DNA from: Pyrrhosoma nymphula
Lineage: Eukaryota > Arthropoda > Insecta > Odonata > Coenagrionidae
Direction: 5' to 3'
NCBI GenBank assembly: GCA_963573305.1
Contig: OY754337.1
Location: 47,753,164 to 47,817,163 of the forward strand
DNA length: 64,000 nucleotides
The notes beneath the pieces were generated by a model. That model worked only from the letters and a program-made list of their open reading frames with translations. It was not told the DNA's origin and searched no databases. The first letter of the stretch is position 1. Each line of letters begins with the position of its first letter. Positions 10,231 through 22,815 of the stretch are shown here, piece after piece. The position numbers were made by a program, and so were the translations under genes.

Positions 10231-12807
10231 TGCTCTCCTTGAAAGAACTTGTAACTTAAATCACCAACACTGCCACTGAATGTGGCATATCACTCCCGAG
10301 CATCTACAAGGCACTCATTCCAACAATTCATTATGACGAGACAATATTTCCCATTTAAAAAAAAAAGGACAATTCTTTTTATTAACCCTAATATATGGGA
10401 GACTTAAGATCCCAAAAAGTCCTAATTTGAGGAACTAACCTCCGATCAGTACTAAAGCATTTTTTCTCGAGAGTCATGCAAAAGAAATCATCAGGACCCA
10501 AATACAAAGAAATTTTACAGTTAAAACACACACTTATTGACCAGTGATTTTTAAGAATAGGTTAGTTCCTACACGTAAACAGAAAAAATGATTGAATAAT
10601 TTTTTTCAATCTCTAAATAATAACTTTAAAATGAGGAACTTAAGGTGGAAAAATAGCTATTTATAAATGGAATTGTTTGAAGATCACTACAAATTGAGGA
10701 AACGATGTCCTAAAAACTCACAAATATGAAAAACTCGCAAAATGAATGAACGAATAATGATAAAGAAAAGGTTTCGATGTCGTAATGGTTAAGACGCTTG
10801 AGTTTTCTACAACTTGGAAAATGGGATGGCAACTGTTACAATCCAACATGCTTACGCATTTTCCATCAAAATAAAGCCCCGAAAAATGAAACACCGTAGG
10901 CCGAAGCCAAATAAAAATATTTTACTGTGAAGAGGTTATATTACACATAGTATATATATAATGTAGTATGCTTACATTGCACGCATAGAATGTCGTTGTA
11001 ACCGAAATCCGACAACTAGATCACTGAGTATAAGAGTCACAAAGAGTTACGCCGCGCTTTTTTGTACTTACTCCAAATATTAGAAGCGCCATACCTTCTG
11101 TAGGTACTTATAAATATTATGAAATAATAATTTGTATAATATCTATTTAGAGTGACTGGGATGCGAGAGTATATTTATTACAAAGTAAATTGGATTTCAA
11201 CGAAGAAATATCAACACCTGCTGCTATAGTAGTAGTAAGTATGATTTTAGAATAGGTTGCAGACTTCACTAATGATGTAATAGGAGGAAAAATTCCATTA
11301 AAAGAATGAAGAGGATTCGAACGACGGAAGGAGAGGACAGTATATATGGATAGGTTCATGAAACTGAAAAAAAAACATCATGGGAATCGCCAAGCTTACA
11401 TGAAGCACTTAACTGCGCATTTTGAAGCACAGAAATTGCGAGAACGAGGGAACGAAATTAGACCAGGGGCTATCTCCTTCTTTTTTGTCTTGAATTCGCG
11501 CAGTCAATAGTGCAATTTTAACCGCACATCTATCCATACTTCAGGCTGTGCAGTAAAGTGCCTCGCGTGAAACGGCCAAAAGAGCACTTGAATTTTCCCT
11601 TGCAAAAAATTGACAATTCAGGTAAAAAGATGACGCTTAGAATCTTCCTTATACCAATAAAAACGCCGGGAGGCATAAAAAGTAGGGCCAAGTGAATTTC
11701 AATTACAAATACATTCATTATTATCTACACGACCTGCACGATAAAAGTCAGAATTGCAAGTAAGAGTGCATGGACTTAGATCAGGTACTATTTTCCTCGC
11801 CGTCGTCCACGCATCCGCGCAATTTTTAGCGCAGTTCTCCACTTTACAACACTGCATATCAGGCCGTGTGGGTAGGTATGATACTTCCCAATGAAATGAC
11901 TCGGGTGAGGCGGCTTTTATGCCTTTCTTTAGATCTGGCCCGCCAGGTATTTTGGGCAGTCTTACGTTGCCGACCTTTCAAAAAAGTTACGGGAAATACG
12001 CCATCAAAAGGCTTACAAAGGATACGCTCCATTCCCTTCGCTGGCCTGGGAATTTTCTATGGATTACGGCAATAAACCTCCCAAATCTATACTATTCCCA
12101 TCATAAAAGACTGTACTACAGAGTATATACAGAGAGGCCAAGTCGGTTGCTTCGACTGTTATTTTCTGTAATCATTGTTGCGCGCATCCACCATATTGTA
12201 AGACAGTTCCTCAGGCGCGAAGAATATATAATCATTACCGTTCGCGCAGTGACTTTTGACGGATTATAAGTTTGGAAGAGGTACCAAAGGAAAATTGTGT
12301 AAAATGCTCATTTTGACCTAAGTAAAAGCTCTGTAACAGTTTGTCTCTGGGCAATAAAAGGAGGTAATTCAAATTTAAAGAGATTCTATGCTAATAAAAG
12401 CCCGAATCCGGGGTAGGGGGAAAAAACAACAAAACCGATTTTGTTGGTTTTGGTGTGATTTTTTTTGTATAATATTACACATGCCTGGAAAAATCTCCAA
12501 ATTCCCATTTTCGACCCAGATAAATTGTAAATTGAAACTTCACTCAAAATCGAAAGCAGGATAATAAAGCACCCATTTTTAATGTGCAAAGCAACCACGT
12601 CAACAACGTTGCACTTTAGCATAGATGCTCATATTTCGTAATCATTAACAACGACCTACATAAATCAGACGCAGCAGTGAAATAACATGCACAAATTATA
12701 TATAAATAAAATCTATGCTTATGAGATTTGCGTGACTAGGTATTTTCTCCGTCAGTTTTGACGGGTTTTCCGCTAGTGTCAGATAATCTGAAAAATCTAG
12801 CCTTTTT
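10231..12807. other. no gene supported
   Basis: AT-rich, mostly unique-looking. A tRNA-A-box-like TGTCGTAATGGTTAAGACG occurs at 10779-10797 without a matching B-box, a possible SINE relic. Overlapping plus-strand frames at 11866-12269 are basic and hydrophobic but carry no recognisable domain. Confidence 0.35.
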
Positions 12808-13073
12808 TTAAAGGTGACGCTAATTTAAATTTTTAAGATTGTTTAAGGGAGGGAAATATGATGGAAATATTTCCAAACTATATCATCAGCACAGAGCCTA
12901 GTCAAATATCAAGCGTACTGCTTTTTCACTCGCTAAACTTGAACTTGAGTCCTTAATAATAGGATTTGATTTTTAAAAATCAAATGAAGACACAATGTTC
13001 ACTTTATACATTACTTCTGAGCAATATTTTCTCTCTAAAAATTCATTTTCTCTCGCTGTTTGCCGCTACTTAA
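12808..13073. mobile_element. TTAA-flanked MITE, family TT-4
   Basis: Starts TTAA-AGGTGACG and ends with the reverse complement of a similar word (TGCCGCTAC-TTAA). It aligns with 14892-15167 over its length through shared blocks such as GGGAAATATGATGGAAATAT, CTAAACTTGAACTTGAGTCC and ATTTTCTCTC. Its right TTAA at 13070-13073 is also the left TTAA of the TT-1 copy that follows. It is non-coding and therefore non-autonomous. Confidence 0.65.
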
Positions 13074-13504
13074 GATAGTTTCACCGTAAAATTGCTAAAA
13101 TGTAATTTAATTCATATTCAGGGTACGTACAGAAAAAAATGTGTCCTCTATTTCATGCGAGCAAAAATATTTTTACCTTTGCACGCTATTTTTTCACTTT
13201 AAAACATGGTATTAAATGTGAGTGTGTGAAGCATGGAGAAAAATAGTATTCTCCTATCTAATATAAATGCAATTTTTGCGAATAACTGTTAATGAGAAGC
13301 GAAAACTCCCGGTAAATTTAAAAAAATAAAATACAGGCACCTCACCATCTTTTTTTTGAGTTATCAGCAACTTATTGTCGTAGTGGAAGTCAAAATGAGG
13401 AAATTAAACAGAAATGGCGCTGCAGTCAGCTTCTTTGGTTGGAAAAGAGTGTTCATCAAAAATATACATTGTTTCATCTTCAGGGCTTGAGGTGGAACAC
13501 TTAG
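13070..13504 (+). mobile_element. TTAA-flanked MITE, family TT-1 (internally shortened)
   Basis: Begins TTAA-GATAGTTTCACCGTAAAATTG and ends GAGGTGGAACAC-TTAG, diverged forms of the TT-1 inverted ends. The interior aligns with 25797-26357 and 55744-56299 (CACGCTATTTT, ATATAAATGC, AAAATAAAATACAGGCACCTCACC, AATGGCGCTGCAGTC), but about 120 bases before the right end are missing. Confidence 0.7.
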
Positions 13505-14192
13505 ACAACCAATTCCGACAATTTTTTATGTGAAGGAAAGAAAAGAAAAAGAAGAAAAGTGACTTTTTCAATGATCAATTCTCCATAAAAAAATTAATAC
13601 GAACATATTGTGCAAAGGTGAGCCGACCTATGCAATTATGACAAAATGGTGCAATTTATATTCTAACTATAAAACCTGATTATTTCTCTTGTTATTCGTT
13701 AAATCCCCGATATTCCAAGTTTTTTCCTGAAAAATATAGCAGAGGAATATGTAGGTACTTATACTATATTACCACATAAAAATGTTCTGGTTTTAATGGA
13801 AAAATGCTCGGTGAGAACGAAAATTCCCTTTAATGACAAAATCCTGGAGCTTATCATTAATATTTTTAACTTTACAATGAAATATGCAATTTGAACATGC
13901 ACTTTCTTGAAGAAATATTTGCCAGTATTTTCGTACATTATTTACATTTTGATTATAAAATATGAATATAAACAGCTACTTCGCAACCGTTTAGAATTCC
14001 TTTTACAAAAACGGTAAAAGTGGCGCTGATGATTCCGTCAGCCGCAATACACTCCTCCTTGACCGGAAGATGACGAAACATCGAACGCCATCGTCACGTC
14101 AGTAAACGTCGATCGTAATCCCACAAAAAACCGCCTTTACAACGGTCCATGTCTCTGCGAGAAGAAAACTCCAATGCCGATCATCGAAGCGC
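13505..14192. other. no gene seen
   Basis: AT-rich, no recognisable repeat or reading frame. Confidence 0.4.
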
Positions 14193-14393
14193 TTAATCGT
14201 AGGCGTTGAGTGAACTTTTTCCATAATCTTCAACGCCCACCACAAAGATGACTGACGCGGTCGCAAAATCCGCTTTCTCGAGCGAAATAAGGAATCTTGT
14301 CCCACCCTCACGGATAACGACCGCGATTCCCGTTTCTAGACCTCCTTCCTTGACAAACACAAGTCCCTCAACCGTCCACTTGTCCTTTTCCAT
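14193..14393 (-). CDS. short ORF, unidentified (66 codons)
   Basis: A minus-strand ATG in a good initiation context (GAACCATGG) opens a 66-codon frame with balanced composition: MEKDKWTVEGLVFVKEGG at the start and a valine/alanine-rich middle. The surrounding 14030-14430 is GC-richer than its flanks. The antisense frames are also open for similar lengths, so this may reflect composition. No family is recognised; it could be a first exon or chance. Confidence 0.25.
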   Translation of the reverse strand: MEKDKWTVEGLVFVKEGGLETGIAVVIREGGTRFLISLEKADFATASVIFVVGVEDYGKSSLNAYD

Positions 14394-14891
14394 GGTTCGA
14401 TCTCAAGATGAGCCGATAAACTCTCTCCCAAAGTAATTTTTAAAGACCTGCCACCAGCAAACTTTGGTGGATGAATCTTAGTGGGACATGACATGAATAT
14501 CCCTACCTAGAAATCGAAATTAGCCTGGATTATCGTACATATGAATTTTAAGAATCTTAATCGATATTTAATTGCATCACTTCCTGTTCAAAAATCACCC
14601 TAAAAAGCTAATAGCTCGAAACACTCAGGTTGGCGGCTTAATATTATTTACTTTTCATTTCTCGGAATAAACCTGCGGTAGATCTTTCAGTTTTCTGCAA
14701 AAATGACATCGAATAGGCTATGATTTTCTTATCTGTTTTACACATTGCCATCATTAAGCACGCTAAATTTCTTCTTTAATTTGTAAAAAAAACGGCATAG
14801 TAGGATTCTTCTGAGATGTTATGCCTACATAGTCTCCACTACAATTTAAGGAAAAAGTGAAAAAAATTGATTTTGTTGACATATACAATTA

Positions 14892-15167
14892 TTAAAGGTG
14901 ACGAATAATTTCCACGTTTATGCCTTGCTCACGTGAGGGATATATGAAGGAAATATTGCAAAACAATTTCATTTCTTCATACCAAAGAACCAATTCAAAC
15001 AACTAGCGCTTTTTCCTTTCTTAAACTTGGGTTGGAGTCCATGAGTCTTTTTGGATTTGACTCGAATAGGTAAAAGAAAACTAGACGTGATGCTCATGTG
15101 GGCGTTACTCCTGAGTATTCTTTTCTCTTTAAAAAAACATTTTCTCTCACATTTCGTCGCCACTTAA
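14892..15167. mobile_element. TTAA-flanked MITE, family TT-4
   Basis: Second copy of the element at 12808-13073. It has intact TTAA at both edges (14892-14895 and 15164-15167) and inverted ends AAGGTGACG and CGTCGCCAC. The small 64-codon minus-strand frame within it is an artefact of the repeat. Confidence 0.65.
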
Positions 15168-16659
15168 ACTAGATCCTGGCCGGGATGGAGCTTAAATAGA
15201 ACATGGAGGTTAGCGCAAAAATTTGTTACAGCCATTGCCACTTTTGGCCATTCTGTATACAGTTAAATCAAAAAAGACGGAAATTAGTCAAGAAGGGTTT
15301 TTTTCCGTCTTAAGTCCACTTTTCACAGCCCTCAGGCATGGGAAAATTGAGATACACAAACGTATGCACTCCGTGCCCGGGCTAAGAGTGCATTTACCAG
15401 CCAGATTAGAGTATCACGATATTCAGCCCTTAAGACGATGTACCATGCGACCATCGCAACGTCGGCAGTGATGTCGGAGAGTCTGACCCGATGAATATCC
15501 CGAGTAGATTTCACTACCAAAACTCAGACGCTTTCTTCAACGAGCTACGATCGAAAAATAACGTTTATTTTCACCATTAAGCCCACGAAGTCTTCCATAA
15601 TTTTCAGAAAAAGTAAAAACAACGGATTCCATCGATGTAACATGGTGAGAGTCACTTTCCCAGCGGGAAACACGAAAGTAAGTAAAAACGACAAAGCTTT
15701 CGTTTTGTCTCGGTGCCTTCTGTAAAGGGAAAATGCGACCTCGGTTAAAAAAAGAAGTGTGCAACAAGAAGGGAACGAACGCTCAGTGAACGCGGGAGCA
15801 AGTAAACAAAGAGTAAGAGGAGGGAGGAGGAGGAGGCATCGGGTTCCCACGCGGAGAAACTGGAAAAAAGGGAGAAGGGCACTCCGTTCGCCGCTTTCCC
15901 GCGAGTGCAAGTCAGCGCTGAATCACCGCTTTCCATCCCTGACGTAAGAGTGACATCCACCCCAGAAATGAGAGAGGAGCCGAGGGAGGAAGCCTCACGA
16001 AAAAAAACACCAACGATATCCTCCTTGACAAAAGAGAAGCGACAGCGAAATTATAGAAGGCGGACATATATGCCTCGAGGAGTACGTAAGTGAAGACGGC
16101 CACTGTATACACGCATACACGGATGGTTCATCAACTTTCACGCGAACTCTCTATCGCGTGTCAAGTTTGTATCCTAGCAGTTCATGAATTAATAACTCAA
16201 ACCATTTTTACTCATTTATTTATCAACACATTCTGTCACTTTTAATCATTCATTCATTAACAAACTTTGTCACATTTACTAGATATATATTGTCAGTCAA
16301 TTATAATAGAGTTCTTGTTTCCTAGTGATGTGTTTAAAAAGACGAAGAGAATTGTTACTTGAGTACACATATTATACAGAATGCATGCGGTGGTGAGCCA
16401 ATACTCCTAAGCTGGAGAGAAGAATATAGAAACTAAGACTAGTTCTCGCAGTATAAACATTTGTTGTCAGTGATAGATATTTATAATTCATTGCTGGACG
16501 ACGTCATCTCTAAAAAAAATAAATATTTCGTGCGACTTCAATTCCGCCAAACGAGCAAAATGGGGAACTAGTGAATGAAAAAAGGAATTTTTGAAAATTG
16601 CTGATTACAAAAAAATACTCATCCCCGAATTAATGCATGGGAGGAATGCAAAACTTGTG
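15168..16659. other. no gene supported; purine-rich, GC-richer island at 15720-16095
   Basis: The 15720-16095 segment is GC-richer than its surroundings and open in several overlapping frames on both strands. It ends near GAGTAC|gtaagt at about 16086, a good donor sequence. It could be a 5' untranslated exon or promoter-proximal island of a plus-strand gene, but no protein family is visible. Confidence 0.3.
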
Positions 16660-17010
16660 TATGCTAGAATAAGCGTAAAAGTAGGCAAAATGAAGTGGGT
16701 ATGCGATATTTGAGAAATGTTCGCGGTAAAAGTAAGAAGGATAGGGTTGGGAATGAGTGGGTCAAGAAAGAATGTAGGTTGGATGCTCCAGTTATGGGCA
16801 TATTTTAAACGAGTGTACTTCGCTGGTTTAGTCATGTTGAGATAGTAGACGGCAATTGAATAACGAAGCAGATTTACAAGAGGAGTGAATGGTGTGAGAG
16901 TAAGGGGTAGACCAAGAAATTAATTGGTGAATGTGGTGGAAGATACTCTTTAAGAGAAGGAAAATTAGAAGTCTTTAAGCAGAAGAGGGCGTGTATGAAG
17001 CAGAAGAGCA
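16660..17010 (+). pseudogene. non-LTR retrotransposon ORF2 C-terminal tail, decayed
   Basis: With frame changes the plus strand encodes the tail pattern of arthropod LINEs: VRKECRLD (about 16763), a LRWFSHVEIVD motif (about 16817-16850; family form RWFGHVERMD), RVRGRPRN (about 16899-16920) and a VNVVEDTL segment (about 16930). Multiple stops show decay. The same subtype is on the minus strand at 37384-37690. Confidence 0.65.
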
Positions 17011-18597
17011 AAAGAGGCAAGCAAGGATAAGGCACCCTGGAGGAAATTACCAAGAGACCCGAAATTCCCGGGTCTATTCTCAGTATTTAAGCTCTATTGA
17101 ATGTGCCTATCCAGAAAGTAAATCACGTGATGGGAATATATGCATGCATGATTGAATTGATTTTTTAAACAGCAGTCGACTGATAAAAGTACGCTTTGGA
17201 TGGGTCATGGACAAATGCGAAGCGTGGTAGTGTACCAATAAATACGCATTCTATTGTATTTATTCGCGATAAATACTTTCCACTAACATTCATGAAGGCT
17301 AAAATGTATATTGTTATCCCGTTTCCTCCTCACATCAACCACAGCCTTCAACACACTATTACGCCGTTTCTCCGTCAACATTTTCAATATCTTTTTTCGA
17401 TTTCTTTCGATAACTTCACCTCTCCGTTCCCGATCGCGACTGGAACGTTTTCCTCCTTTTGAACTGTGCTTTACCCTCACACTTATCCCACTTAAAAAAC
17501 TTTTTAGTAATATTCCTGAGAACTCCAGCTTTTGGAAATATATAACGATGTCCTCCGAGTTGAGGGCATCGTTATGCACTGTAGGCAATACATACATCTT
17601 TACATGGGAGTTCCTGTCACGGACTCTCAAATATTTCTTCTGCTGACAAAATTTCGCTAATTATACATTTTCTACTACGCCCAATTTCTTCCAAAAATGT
17701 TCTATTCACTCGGAGTCATGCCCTACCCATTTTATTTTTTTAATTGGACAGGTGATGTTCCGCTTAGAGCGGCAGTATTGTTGTATTACCGATGGTTTAA
17801 ATAAAAGGTAACAGATATCAGCCTTCCTTATTCCATTAACCGCAATCATTTTTTTTTAAATCCTACAGACATCATGGCCCCTTCAAATTGAGTAGGAAGT
17901 GATATATTTTTATGGCTTGTCTTGAGACTCCTCCAAGGAGAAGGGAATACATATAAGCTTCAATAAAAAAAACCACTTGGGTTTCAATAATCGACGGCAA
18001 GCAAAAGGAAAATAAACGAAAAAGGATGCCGGAAATATGAAAAAAATGTAATATAAATTTGAGAACACTATGGGGTAAAAACCATCAATGCTGTCACTCT
18101 TAGCTACGAGCAAACACGGATTACGAAAGATTTCATGCAATAGGATTTAAACAAATGATTTAAGTATAAAGGCGTCCAGAACGCATCCGCGGACCACGAA
18201 GCAAATTCCAAGGTTGGTTGATATTTCCAAACTTATGGTTACACGGAATAGATGGATGAATGAGGGAAGAGAAATTGCTTCAAAATGTTGCAAAAGCAGC
18301 GAAGAGGCCTGGGATTGCAACAATGTTGAATAACTAAATGAAAAATTTGCCTTTTTCGAAAAAGCGGAAATCACAAAACAAAAATATTCTTTAATTTATA
18401 TCGTCAACGGATTCTTCCATTCATCAACAACACAGTAACATTCGCTCAGTTCTCAATTTGATTCTCAATCTCAACTCAATTTGAGGTAAAAACGAAAAAT
18501 AAACTAACTCTCAAGCATATTGCTGCGTCATTTTAGCGAAAAAGTAGCATAGAATAAAATGTAGTATCCGAACCGAAATTTTTCAATTGCTAACCGA
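17011..18597. other. no gene supported
   Basis: AT-rich. Overlapping plus and minus frames at 17196-17646 and 17910-18374 are short, mutually antisense and without family features. Confidence 0.35.
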
Positions 18598-18722
18598 ATT
18601 GATGAAGACATTTCACGTCTGCCAAAACCGGCGATGAAATTATGCAGAAACTGTCTTAGGAAAACATCCGCGGATTTCTACGTAATTTCATCCCCGGTTT
18701 ACGTGAAGCGAAAAGTAATGGT
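18598..18722 (-). mobile_element. SINE-B body fragment forming an inverted repeat
   Basis: GATGAAGACATTTCACGTCTG...GATGAAATTATGCAGAAACTG...CTTAGGAAAA matches the body of the SINE at 48035-48112 in order. Here the left part (18621-18645) is followed by an inverted partner (about 18679-18714) so that TTCACGT...ACGTGAA arms pair. The tRNA-like head is absent. Confidence 0.5.
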
Positions 18723-18769
18723 ACTAATAATGCCTCTTTTGCTACAAGAAACACGGCGTTGTTTATTAT

Positions 18770-18795
18770 CGTGTAATACTCAGATGTATTACACG
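18770..18795. repeat. perfect 10-bp stem hairpin
   Basis: CGTGTAATAC at 18770-18779 is followed after six bases by its exact reverse complement at 18786-18795. No repeat family or terminator role is evident in this eukaryotic context. Confidence 0.7.
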
Positions 18796-19517
18796 TAGTG
18801 GAACCGTCTGCCTCTCATTTCGATTGCGAATTGTTTTTTAGACCAATTTCCATATCATACGAACGAACGAAGGAACGTCAACGAGTATCATACTAGGTTA
18901 AAAACTCCTCAATTGACTACGCTGACAGAATTCTTCAGAATGAGAATTCTTCAGGCTTTGTGGTTTTTCTTTTAAAATACATTCAATTTTTTTCACACTC
19001 GTTGAATTTGATAACGATTGCGAACAGTTTTTTTGACCAATTCCCACTTCATAAACGTTACGAGTTATTTATATATGTTTAAAAGTGTAAAAGTGCAGTA
19101 GACTTACATTCACTCAATCATCGCGTTGCCTATTCACGACTCTCACTCGCCGCTGTTTCTCCCTTCCTTGGACTTAAAAATATATCAATCACTTTCAATA
19201 CGGACTACGTAGTCGATAATTACACTTTTTTGTGATTGGCTATACAACTCAAGTAAAATGTTATGTTTTGAACGACGCTCAATTTATAGCTACATATACT
19301 TTCTGTACCAGCACCTTTGGCGTAAACAGCTTAAATGTACTTGGTACCAGGTAGAACTGAATTGACAAGAAAATAGTACACAGTAGTACCAAAAGCCAGT
19401 ACTTTTTCTCATCCTTAAACCGGACAACAGATATCTGATGAAGTCAATTTTAGATAATCGCGACATTTGTACTCAAAAAATTCCAGCCATAATAGGTAAG
19501 AAGAGAGTTGGATTTAC
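18796..19517. other. no gene seen; intron side of exon at 19518
   Basis: AT-rich DNA without recognisable features; downstream intron of the exon at 19518-19646 if that exon is real. Confidence 0.35.
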
Positions 19518-19646
19518 CTCTGAAGCAATACTATCCACCAAGACACGATGAGCCAGCTCGGCCGTGCGGCGGTTTATCCAAAGCAGGGACGAAGCACCGA
19601 TAACAAACACCACCAGAAAGGGGGAAATGGCAGCTGCTAAACCACA
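19518..19646 (-). CDS. internal exon, membrane-spanning segment, unidentified protein
   Basis: The minus strand shows a pyrimidine-rich acceptor (TTCTCTTTTGCACCTGTGATCAG, ending at 19647) and a donor GAG|gtaaat at 19518/19517. The 129 bases between are exactly 43 open codons, phase 0 at both ends. The peptide begins CGLAAAISPFLVVFVIG and continues ASSLLWINRRTAELAHRV: a typical single hydrophobic helix of about 20 residues followed by a positively charged loop, as expected for a cytosolic side. It is phase-compatible with the upstream exon at 53597-53793. I do not recognise the family. The exon is below usual ORF length cut-offs, so open-frame surveys alone would miss it. Confidence 0.6.
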
Positions 19647-21260
19647 CTGATCACAGGTGCAAAAGAGAACTTAGGGAAGGGACACGGGAAGCGCTACTGA
19701 AAACTTCTCCCTCTGGTGGCTCAGGGAAGAAAAAGGAAAATATGATCACGCAAAATTGAGCCAACAAAAGCACCAGAAGATTCACTTTTAATTTCAACCA
19801 AAATTTTTATTTTTTCCAGATAATGGAAGGTAGATATGGGAATAACACCTTCTAGTACGAAAGACGAAGGTTTAGCAAGACTAGAACCTATGCCTATAGC
19901 AAATTGTATTTAAAAATTGAGGATTAGGAAGGCAGTTTATTTCCACTGTTCACTTGCTGTTTCCCGGGAGGAGTGGTCACTGAGTAATATCACATGAATT
20001 GTTTTCCTCTAGGTTCCTCCACAGGTCACGACCAGATTTGAATCCACTCCTTCAAATCAGCAGCAGAACACTCTATCCCACACCCCGTCCAGCCGTCATA
20101 ACAAGTAGACTCACGGTCAGACATCAACTTGAAGGTAGGGCCGAGTGTTTAAAGCATAAATCACCTTATATTAATAAAAAACGCGTGTGTGTAAATACCA
20201 CTTACACTTGGCATGTAGGTCGATTTATATCACTTTGACTAAAAACTTAAATTTAGTCCTGCATAGATATTTTGGAATCTGCTCGGCACAATATCAAATA
20301 AAAAGTCGAAGAAATATGCGGTACTATCATGGATAAGTTCGAATTGTTGGTACGTTTGAACCGCTCTCAAAGATGTAAATTTGTCTTCCAGATCGCTTTT
20401 CTCACACGGAATGAATAGATCGAGTTTCCAAGATACGGTGAATATCTAAAAGAGTTGCCAACACACCTCCAGTGTTACACATTAAATCTCGCCGCAAGTG
20501 CCACGGTGGGAATGCCCAAAGAGATCTCTCACAGAGAACTATCCGGTGCGTAGCCAAACTCTTCCGAACAGGCTACCGCGCCGAAAGGACGACAGGAAAA
20601 AGAATACTGGTCGAAAACGGGACACAAACGGTACCGTGTTTAGCGTCACAACGGATGTGAGCCCGCCCGCTCATGGGTCGCGGAATCCGACATCAACACG
20701 TCTGGCACATCCTCCGGAGAACGAACGAGTATAAGAAGTGGACTCGGCACAAGGCGGAGACTTCAACGCTCGGAACCTTTTAGCAACTGCTGCCGACGAA
20801 TAGCAAGCTGGGGAGACTTAAACGCCTGGGGGAACTTATGTGACCGGCAGCGGGCTCACAAGGGCACTCTACAATCCCCTTTACCCTCTCCGCCGCTACC
20901 CCCATCCTCCACGACCAGTGCAACCCTAAACAAGCAGGTCGAAGGACGAGGAGGGGGAGTAGCAGACGGGAAACTGGGCCGACTTGACAGGTGAGATAGG
21001 GAGTGGGGGAAAGGGACAGGTGCGTCCATACACCACCTTCCACTTTGTGTGACGTGTCATTGTGTTCTTGCCGATTCGCAACTGCTCTTACAATCACTTT
21101 CGGGGCCCAACATTTGCTGATGATACCAAAAGATGTAACTACTCCAAAGCTAATAGAACGTAATAGAAGAAAATATATCAATCTCTTACGTAAACACCTT
21201 TACATAACATTAGTCAATCGAGATATTTTCTTGAAAATATGACTGCGCCTTTGAGATTGT
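19647..21260. other. no gene supported; GC-rich patch 20470-21050
   Basis: The GC-rich patch is open in several overlapping frames on both strands. CTTGACAG|gtgaga at about 20991 on the plus strand resembles a donor. It may be an exon, a promoter-associated island or an old repeat; nothing discriminates. Confidence 0.3.
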
Positions 21261-21261
21261 G

Positions 21262-21450
21262 TGCGCAATAACTAGCAGCTTGCTAACCGCGGTAGCAAGG
21301 TCGTAAACGCGCCGACCTGGAGACCCAAAGGTCATGAGTTCAAATACCACCTTGGGCATGAATATTGTATGTATATGAGGTGAGATTCTCAGGCTGGATG
21401 CTGCGATAAAATCTCAGCAATGTAGCATTCAAAAAACTTCATTACTTATA
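21262..21450 (+). mobile_element. tRNA-derived SINE (SINE-D)
   Basis: GCGGTAGCAAGGTCGTAAACG (about 21288-21308) occupies the A-box position. CATGAGTTCAAATACCACC (about 21334-21352) is a good B-box, about 40 bases downstream as in tRNA promoters. A non-tRNA body follows (GGTGAGATTCTCAGGCTGG). Cloverleaf pairing is not maintained. The head differs from SINE-A and SINE-B. Confidence 0.6.
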
Positions 21451-22489
21451 AGCTAAATAAAGATATGAGGTAGCAAGGAGCTATGATTTTGACCATAATT
21501 TTCAAAATATGTTAAGGATTTATCATTATCAAATTATCTATCGGTTAATATTGTATATGAACTCATGGACAGCAGGGAACATATGGGAAAAGTGTAGGCA
21601 CCCAAAATAAAATAAAGAATTATGTTCATTCATAAAGAGAGAACATGTTCATTGATTTCACTATCATAGAAATTCAACAGTAATTAATAAACAAGGCACT
21701 AATATCTGCACTACATTGGCACTAATTTCAAAATACAATGCAATTCGATATCTTAACCCTGCTCCATTAATGGTATGTTTATCAGTACTGCCGGCAACTT
21801 GGTTGATTTAAAGAAGAAACATTATACCCTGAAATATTAAGAATGCCATATTTCATATGCGTACAAACATTAATAAATCACTTGTTGAGCCTTCATTTAG
21901 GACACGATAAGATGCCATTGGTAAATTGTAATAATTGCTCGATTTTATGTATATTTTAAAGCAAACTGATTGATTATATGTGTCAGGGAAAACCTATAAA
22001 TACTTCTAGGTTCATACACAAACTAGAACATGTGAAAATGGATTGGATTTGCTTTGTGCATACATTGTTAATGAAAAGGAAATGGGATTCATAATTTGGT
22101 GAAAACAGAATCCGGATTTGAGATTAAGTTTTTTAAATTCGATTTAAAAGAAAGATCCAACTTCGAAATTCGAATTCAATGAGTTTTGATTTGGCCCACC
22201 ACCAGTATATGGGGAATCTGAAACAGCTATTTATGATGGGAAGATATTGCCAGATTCTGCGCAAATATTGTTTTGCGAATTAAAGTTTGAATAAGAGACG
22301 CCATTCCTTTACGCCATACGTTAGTCATGCTATGTTTACAAACATTGAATATTTGTGAATGAACGAATCCGAAACGAAAGGCCTCTTATGTTTCAAAGCC
22401 ACTAAACACCTATTCCAATGCATATAATCCGAAGTTGTCGAGGCGTCAGCAAACTATTATCGCTGATGACCCCTAACGTTTTCGGCCTG
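21451..22489. other. no gene seen
   Basis: AT-rich, unique-looking DNA. Confidence 0.4.
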
Positions 22490-22690
22490 GGATTTGACCA
22501 AAAAAAAAAATTACAGCGTTTTCAACCGGAAACACGGTTTGATGGGAGGGGTTAGAACTCACCTAGTATTAAGACCAGCGATGCGTGAAATTCCAACAAT
22601 AAGGGTAGGGGGCCAGTTCTCTTTTCTCTCGGCCGCCGCGACGGCTGTTTCCCAGGAGGAGAACCTGGCGCCCAGGAAATCACACGGCAT
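22490..22690 (-). mobile_element. SINE-like dispersed repeat (SINE-E), pair with 31340-31490
   Basis: On the minus strand the order GAACTGGCCCCCT, GGAATTTCACGCA, GGTGAGTTCTA, CGGTTGAAAACGCTG matches 31340-31490 on the plus strand. The A-run at 22500-22510 sits at its 3' end on the minus strand as a T-run, so a poly-A tail does not fit this orientation simply. The class is uncertain. Confidence 0.5.
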
Positions 22691-22742
22691 GGGTTATATA
22701 GCTAAAGGTGTTCCAAAAATGAATCCACGATTTTTTAGCTAG

Positions 22743-22815
22743 CATTCATGCAATAAATGGGTGTTTTATTTAAGTTTCGCGTTCATGCAACAAATGGGTG
22801 TTTTATTTCAGACGA
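22743..22815. repeat. 36-38 bp tandem duplication
   Basis: TTCATGCAATAAATGGGTGT (22746 onward) followed by TTTATTTAAG recurs at 22783 with only small differences (ATAAATG to ACAAATG, TTTAAG to TTTCAG). This is a recent two-copy direct duplication. Confidence 0.8.
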
